From Monosiga brevicollis MX1 (taxonomy: Eukaryota > Opisthokonta > Choanoflagellata > Craspedida > Salpingoecidae), in assembly GCF_000002865.3 (NCBI RefSeq), contig NW_001865044.1:240162-304161 (forward strand): 64,000 bases of DNA. The letters run 5' to 3'. The position numbers and the translations under genes are program-made. This document shows, piece by piece, positions 57,401 to 64,000 of this stretch. Within the stretch, counting starts at the first letter, position 1; every line of letters begins with the position of its first letter. The notes below the pieces were generated by a model. That model ran no database searches and was not told where the DNA came from. It worked only from the letters and a program-made list of their open reading frames with translations.

Positions 57401-60400
57401 GTCTGTCCTATAACACCCAAGCTACTGCGAACGCGCCGCGTGTTGGCGCGCGTGTTGGCGGCACCAGCAGGCATCGACATGGAAGGACGAGGCGATATCG
57501 AGCCGCTGGCATCGTTTGCTTGTTGACACAGCATGTTGATTTCTTGTAGTGTTGCCGTCGCATTGACGGCATCAACAAAGACTTGTGTGGCGCCACTGCG
57601 CTGCACTGCGTGGCCCTCGATCCCAAGCAACAAGGCCAGGTCCTTGGCTTCCAGCAACACTTTGAGGTTCGGGCGTGGGATGGACTCAATCACGGCCCCC
57701 TCCACATGAAGCGAACCGGTGCACACCAGATTGAGATTGTGCTGAAATGCCCAGCGGAAGCCCTGCAGATGAGCTGTTTGAGGGTCAGCCATCAGGGTTT
57801 CGGGACTCTCGCGCCCATCAAGCGCTTCAACTAGACGAGCAGAGCTGTTGACGCTTGTAGCAGAACGCAAATGGCCTTTGCTGGTCGAGATGCGACGGCG
57901 GCTTCGCTTTCGTGAAGCAGAACCGGGCTCAACATCCACGTGTGGACCAAGCGACGCGCCCGTGGCCTCAAAGGGAGACAAGTCATTTGATGTCTCAAAA
58001 ACGCTGTTCTCGGACAAGTCTCGTAACATGTGACGCCGACTGGAGTGCAGGTGGGGTTGGCTCTGCAGGGATTGCGCCTTGGCGCGGGCTGCTGCTCCCA
58101 AGTCTCGAGGCCGAACTGGGCGGGGGCTTTCTGTGCTGGCCTGTTTAGTAGGTCGGTGATGCGGCTTCCGGGTCAGGAAGAGCGTGGTGGCATGCATGTG
58201 TTGTCCCATTCGCAATACTGCATCTGACGATTTCATCTCCACGCGCGTGCTGGTGCAAACCAAGCTGGACCTAGGCACGGCAAATGCGAGAGAAAAAGGC
58301 ATGCAGCATTGAGCACGACAAGCCTTTCTCCACCGAACAACACAATGTTGTTGTTTTATTTGTTTGTGTGTTGCAGTCGATTCACTCACTTGACTTGAGT
58401 AATGACAACATGAGAAAGGTCGGCTGAAGGGTCCGCGTCACCCGCTCCGTTAACTTGCGAGGACACATCCCCCTTGGCATGGATGCAAACCTTGCCCAAG
58501 CCGTAAGTTGAAGGATGGGCCGCTGAGTAGGTGGAGCTTGGGTCAAAAAGTGCCAAGTGGATCTGACGTCGGTACAACCAAACCACATGACAACGGGCGA
58601 TGAGCAAGCTTGGCGCAATGAGTGCACATCGTAATTACAAATGCCAGGCAACGAGGAAACTGCATCAACAAAGACACGTACCGCTGAAGTTGCCAGGCTA
58701 ACATCAAATTGGATTTGCGCACCCATCAAGTCGTGCGCGTGCGAGATCTTCTTGAGAGAATCAAAGCCGATCAGCTGTGCGATGCGCTCATACACATCCG
58801 TTGTTTCACCTTGGCAATAAAAGGCAGGAATCTCGCTCCTCTAAAAGACAAGCAAGCATAGTATGAGATTCGCGTATTAGGGCAAGTCGTATGTGTAGAC
58901 GCATACACACCCGCACGGAAAGGGTAAATAAAGAAAAAAAAAGGGGGGGAAGCACAAGCAAACGCCCAAAGTTCAAGCAAAAACGCGGGTTTCGCAAGCA
59001 GAAGGATAGTGGCCAGCCACACCTTTGTCACGTAGTCATCTGGTAGCTGTGCCGCAAAGTGCAGTGAATCTTGCCAAACGTTGTTGCCTTGACTGTGCAC
59101 GGAAGGCCATTTCTTCACAACTTGAGCGAAAAGAATCATCAGCATGTGATTCAAATCTAAAAGGCAGTAGGCGGCATCGGCCGTGAGGATTGCTAAAAAC
59201 GCCAACTTGATGAAAACAATCGGTGGCCGAGCAAAGAGCAAGCAAGGGCCTCCACAACCAGGTTCGCACCTCGACGCAAGACGGGCTGGAGATTGACTTT
59301 TGGATTCTTGAGAAACAAGCTGCCATTTTTCAAGAAGCGAAAGAAAATGGCACCCCGCAGGTGTTGAGCACGCTGCATGCTTTGGGAAAGAGCTTCTTGC
59401 GCTTCGTTAATGTCTTTAATGAGTTCTGATACCGAGCAGATGGTGATCGAGAAGGAATGGGGCACTGCTGCCAGGCCAAACTGCGGTAAAATGAGACTGG
59501 CACGGACGGTGGTGGCCTTTTGCAGCAAAAAGTTTCGCAGCAAATCATCCGATGCGTAGTCGGGACGGTGCTCATGGTCAACGATCAAGGAAAAGCGCAT
59601 GTTGGTGATAGAGGCGTGGGCTAAATGCAAGCGACCCCGAGTTTGGTCAATGGAGGCTGGGTCAATGGAGTCGTTGCAGCTGTGCAGCCGCTGTGCACGC
59701 TCGACTAGGCCCTGAGATAGGACCAAGGACTTTGGTGCAAGATTGGGCGTGCAGTTGACATTGAAACCCAAATTACCAATCAATGCTGAGCATGTTGTGC
59801 TGGAAGCATCTGGCCTTAGCTGCGACGTGCTGACGGCCACATCCACATCCTGCAGCAGCAGCTGAAACTCAGACACGCCACTGACTCGCTCGTGGCTCAG
59901 TATGGGGGCCTTTCCCAGACGGATGGGTAGGGTGAGCTCCTCGGCTACGGTACAAGTCTGGAGAAAGCGCAGGTTCAATCGTGCAAGCAACACCTTGACA
60001 CAATTCTGGGTGACAAGTGCCCGCGCTGACTCGTCCAAACCGCTACCGGCAGCAGACGTGGCACGACCAGGGCTGTTTGCATCATCTGCTGTTGAGTCCA
60101 CTGACACATTGCCATGCCGTCGCTGGAGAGACTGCAGGCGATGATTAAACCCGTCCAAGCACAATGCAACATCCATGTCCGTTGGTTCACGTGGAGTGCA
60201 CCACTGCTTCAAAGACTATGGCCCAGCAACCCCCAGTGCAAGTGAGATACCCAACCCAACGCACCCTCAATCGACGGGCGGATCATTGTGCCATGATGGG
60301 CCACCACCGTAATGAAGTGAGGAGGACATGGCTTGAGTAGGATGTGCGATGCGTACCGGTAGCAGCAACGGAGTCAAGACCAGCTGCACGCTTTGACTAA

Positions 60401-63400
60401 AGCGGACTGAGGCTGAAGTACACTCATCAAAGCTGTTGTCAGTGACAAATAGGTGCGGATCCTCATCTTCACTGACGGCTTGGAATTGATGGGAAACGGC
60501 GCTCAGAGACACGCTGGGCTGCATCTGTTTATGAAGCGGCAACACGCTGGCGTCAGACGTCCAGCAGACCAAAGCTCGTCGGACTAGCGGCTGGAACGTG
60601 TCACAAACCTTCATTCGTAGTGTTGAGCTACCATCATCACCCACTACCTCGTACACAGAAAGATACGAAGCCAGATTCGCCACGCTGGCTTCGCCCATGG
60701 ACTCCCGCTGTACGGAGCCCATTTCCACATCGCCTGCCCAGCAAAGTTCAGCAAAAGGAAAATGAGTGGCATGGCTTTGCGTTCTCAGCCGTTATCGGAT
60801 GAAATTTGGCATGACAAGACGTGCTGCGTACGCGAAGCAAAATTGCACCCACCTTGCAATAAACACGAGGCGCTTGCAAGATTTGCCTCCGTTTCTGGCG
60901 AAAACGACCGCGCACTGGGCGTGCCCGTGTCAGACTCCTCCTCTGGAACGGGCACCTGGAGGTCTAAGTAGGAATGCAGTCGACCCTGCAGTCCGGACTG
61001 CTCTGGCTGGCCCACAGAAGCATCTGATGGAGAAAACACGGGGGCCCTGTCCACGACAGACCCATCATCCGAATCAGAGGCCTCATCACTCGCTGAACTT
61101 GAATCCGATGATGAGGACTGCGTGGACCAAAGGGATCCAGAATGTGTTCTTGAAGCTGCTTGATGATCGTGCCGGGGTGACAAATTAGAGGAAAGGGACG
61201 TAGACCGCATGCTTGGCTCACCACCAAGAGCACGAGGAGTCGTGGTAGAAACAACCCGTGGGCGAGTGGCAAGGGGCTGCAAGGGGTGCGCCTGCTCTGC
61301 AGTCTTGGCCGTCTCGGAGGCACGCTGATCAGCTGATGGGAAAGGTGATGGAAGCAATGGGGTCGCACGTGATGCTGTTGGCTGGGTGCGACCACTTGAC
61401 GAGCTTTCAGTATCATCTTCTGCGATTCCATTGGAAGAGTGAGCCCGCGCATGACTTGATGCAACGGGTGAGCGGCTCGGGATCCTTTCAACGCCATGGA
61501 CGAGGGCGCCGTCAGATGATGCTGGCAGGCGCATGAGCTCTCCCTTCAAGATATCTGCCCCAGTAGAAGCGGCAAGGTTGTCGGACCGGGCAGATGCAAA
61601 GCTGTCCTCTGACGCTTCACTCGCATTTGAGTCGCTGGACCCAGATGAGGCCGAAACGAATTCGTCCGCGGCAGTTGAGGGTCGCGCCTGTCGAGCCTGC
61701 AAGGGTCCAGAATCGACCGAGCCTGCCGCGGGTTGAGTTTGCTGCAGCTCTTCATCGTCATCCGAACTCGAGAGCACAAGCGAAATTGGCAGGTGCTTTT
61801 TCAAATTCCGTGCGGCGCTGGACAGCTGCCGGCGTTGCCCAGTGGTGGGTGGAGGACGGGCTTCAGGAATTGGCGCGAGGGAATTGTCTGTATGTGAATC
61901 CTCATCCGGATCGAGCTCGGCTGGCGATGCTGAGAGGGAAGCCATCGGCACATTGCTTGCCGATTTGGCTGCAGCTTGCTCGACATCCCTGACAGTTTGC
62001 TGCTCCTTTGTTTCGGTCTGCGGTTCCTCAAGACTGGCTGAGATTGGTGAGAGAGCAGAGGAGTAGCGCGAAGCAAACGCCTGGCGCTGCTTAACTGCTC
62101 CCGAAGAGCCGCTGCCGTCTTCGCCCGAAACATCCGCTTCCGCTCGAAGCTCCGGCACATCTGGCAAGCCCGATACGGCGGCCAGCCCACGTGAGGGCCA
62201 AGCGCTGTACTGGCTACCAGCAGCAGGCCCGCGTACACTTGGCGCTGACCGGCGCCTTTGCAGAGCTGCGGGGCCATTGGTGTCTTGCAAGAGAGAGAGC
62301 CCCTTCGGGGCCGACTGAACGCGAGGCATTCCGGGCTGTGATGGTCGAGACAAACCGCGAGGCTTATCTTGACGTGCGTTGAATTCTTCAATTCGGTCAA
62401 TGCGGATCTCAGGCTGCCAATCTGGTTCGAGTGCGCCTTGGCCATTGAACGACACGCGAGCCCCACGGCAGTCGAGGCTGCGGGCCAATCGATCGATATC
62501 GACATCCGAGTCGAGCTCGCTATCGGATGAACGCAGAGGGGTAAGACATGCGTGGTTGTCGTTGTCATAATGGGCCTCATCGTCCATGAAGAACCAGCGC
62601 TTGAGTTGATGAGTGGTGCCGTCCTGCTCCAGCAGGAACTGACGTTGCAGTCGGTGCTCGTTATCAACCACGCGAGGGCGCGCGTGCGCTTGACGCACAA
62701 CAAACCCTGTGTGGAAGGCAGCAACCTCAATCCAATCCGTGGCGTCGCAGTGCAACAACGCACGCACGTGCTGGATTTGAGGATCATTCAGACCGCCTGA
62801 CACAAAAGAACGGGCCAGGAGATCGCTGCAGTGCACATGCAGGAGAGAATGCGAGTCGGTCCGAACCAAAGTGTCGTACGACAACTGAATCAGAGGAATC
62901 TCGATGCGCGTAAAGGAGTCAGAGTCTGGAGTCAAATCGACAACCAATTTACTCAGTTGTGCCCGGAGAACAAAGACCGGCGGTGCCTTGCCCAGCGCGC
63001 CCAGCTCTTTGAGCGCTTCGTTGTCCTGAGATGCCTCCAGGGTTTGTGATTCGGCGTGGCGATGGTCAAAATCCGAGGATCGCGTCGAATTGCTGGTGAG
63101 TGTGCGGCCAATCTTTCGCCCGGGTCGGCTACGCTCACGGGCAGGACGGTGGATGATTGTGTTAGACCCGGCTTCTTTTGTGGCAGACAAGTCTGCCAGT
63201 GGCGAATTCTCCGAGTGCAGCTCGTGCTGTGATCCCTGGGCCCAGCAAAAGCGAAAGTTGTGAGGATGAGACACACCAAGCCCGTCTTCAAGCCACCAAT
63301 GGCTGGCCGGCACGCACCTCTAGCGTCATGGCATTATCAGCCGAGACGACCGCGGCAGTTGACGATTGCAAGGCCACCTCCATGCTTTCTTCCTCATGAT

Positions 63401-64000
63401 AAAAATCATTGCAATGGTACAAAAAGCTGCTCAGCGTAGCGCCCAGGATTTCCAAGTCGTCCCGTGAGAGCCGACCAGCAACACTCGCCATGTCAATGCT
63501 GAAGTTGTCGGCATACAATTGCCTCTCCGCCGTAGACCCTGCAAAATAAAGAGAAAGAACGTGATGTGGGAGGTGGATGTTCACAGAGAGAGAAATGCAA
63601 AAGGGTACCAGAGAGCAGAGAAGGGAAAGCAAATGCAACACCGCAAGACTCGTACCATATACAGAGTCCAGTGTGGCCTTGATCTGACCAAGAGCAAGAG
63701 CTCGACTTGATATGCTGCCTGGGAAACGAATTTCACAAGCATCAAACAAAAACTCGATACTGACATTCTGTGGGTTGGTATGAATGCCGCAATGTCCATG
63801 CTGAATCACCAATGATGGATCTGACGGCCAGCGAGCATGCAGCGTGCTGGGCATTCGCACATCCATGGCACCAATTTCTACATCCAACACGAAGCAAAAA
63901 TCGTTGCCAAGATCCGCATTTGACAAGATCGGGCGATGGGCACTGTAACTGTAACCGCCATCAGCGCGTTCAGCCTTGGTCACGAGCCATTGAAGATCAA
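51439..64000 (-). CDS. Giant bridge-like lipid transfer protein, C-terminal part (KIAA1109/Tweek/Csf1 type, probable)
   Basis: A multi-exon minus-strand gene running off the right edge, with more than 3,000 codons in the window. Approximate exons: 64000-63656, 63538-63318, 63235-60853, 60733-60275, 60210-59235, 59200-59030, 58840-58680, 58575-58390, 58270-55730, 55560-55220, 55100-54630, 54480-54290 and 54060-51439 (TAG at 51439-51441). The protein is beta-rich with many amphipathic segments, as in hydrophobic-groove lipid transporters. Features that suggest the BLTP1 C-terminal region are the segment VNYDVTKLRDIVQFKRAWF and repeated units that start with lists of Ser/Arg-rich linkers between beta layers. 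The exon at 63235-60853 carries a long Ser/Asp/Glu-rich disordered stretch. BLTP2 or VPS13-like relatives are alternatives. No membrane span is certain. The role would be bulk phospholipid transfer at membrane contacts. Confidence 0.55.

Overview
The window looks like nuclear DNA of a unicellular holozoan, most likely a choanoflagellate (a Monosiga-like genome). The evidence is a receptor tyrosine kinase with an animal-type catalytic loop, a forkhead factor, a three-RPEL MRTF-like coactivator, a glycosaminoglycan-linker glucuronosyltransferase and many short GT..AG introns of about 75-300 bp. Genes are packed closely on both strands, and the gaps between them hold many GT, CT/GA and TTG microsatellites. 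No rRNA, tRNA, CRISPR array or bacterial operon was seen.

Layout. Bases 1-10835 are a tandem duplication of a 5793-bp unit. Base n in copy 1 matches base n+5793, and I noticed only three substitutions over about 5 kb. Each unit carries a coiled-coil gene of unknown family (complete in copy 2, 5' end off the window in copy 1) and an exon with a Ulp1/SENP-type cysteine protease motif. Bases 11057-31000 hold a receptor tyrosine kinase (+), a small leucine-rich-repeat protein (-), endonuclease V (+), an AKTIP/FTS-like inactive E2 (-), a B3GAT-type glucuronosyltransferase (+), an HSL-type esterase (+), a membrane RING protein (-), PA2G4/EBP1 (+) and the ESCRT-III subunit CHMP2 (-).

Bases 31212-46580 are almost all minus strand: a secreted family-2 glycoside hydrolase with two Cys-rich inserts, a MUL1-like E3 ligase, an MRTF-like coactivator, a pyridoxamine-phosphate-oxidase-like flavoprotein and proteasome subunit beta-1 (PSMB6). 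A repeat-rich gap of 2.7 kb precedes a forkhead gene (49286-50645, +). From 51439 to the right edge runs the C-terminal part of a giant minus-strand protein, probably a bridge-like lipid transfer protein of the KIAA1109/Tweek/Csf1 type.

The genes do not form one pathway. They are mostly conserved housekeeping genes (proteasome, ESCRT-III, DNA/RNA repair, ribosome biogenesis factor, lipid transfer) mixed with cell-surface and regulatory genes (RTK, MRTF, FOX, secreted hydrolase). Exon limits were read by eye from splice dinucleotides, frame continuity and family similarity recalled from memory. For most genes the phases of all exons add up to an open frame. Names rest on motif recognition, not on a database search.
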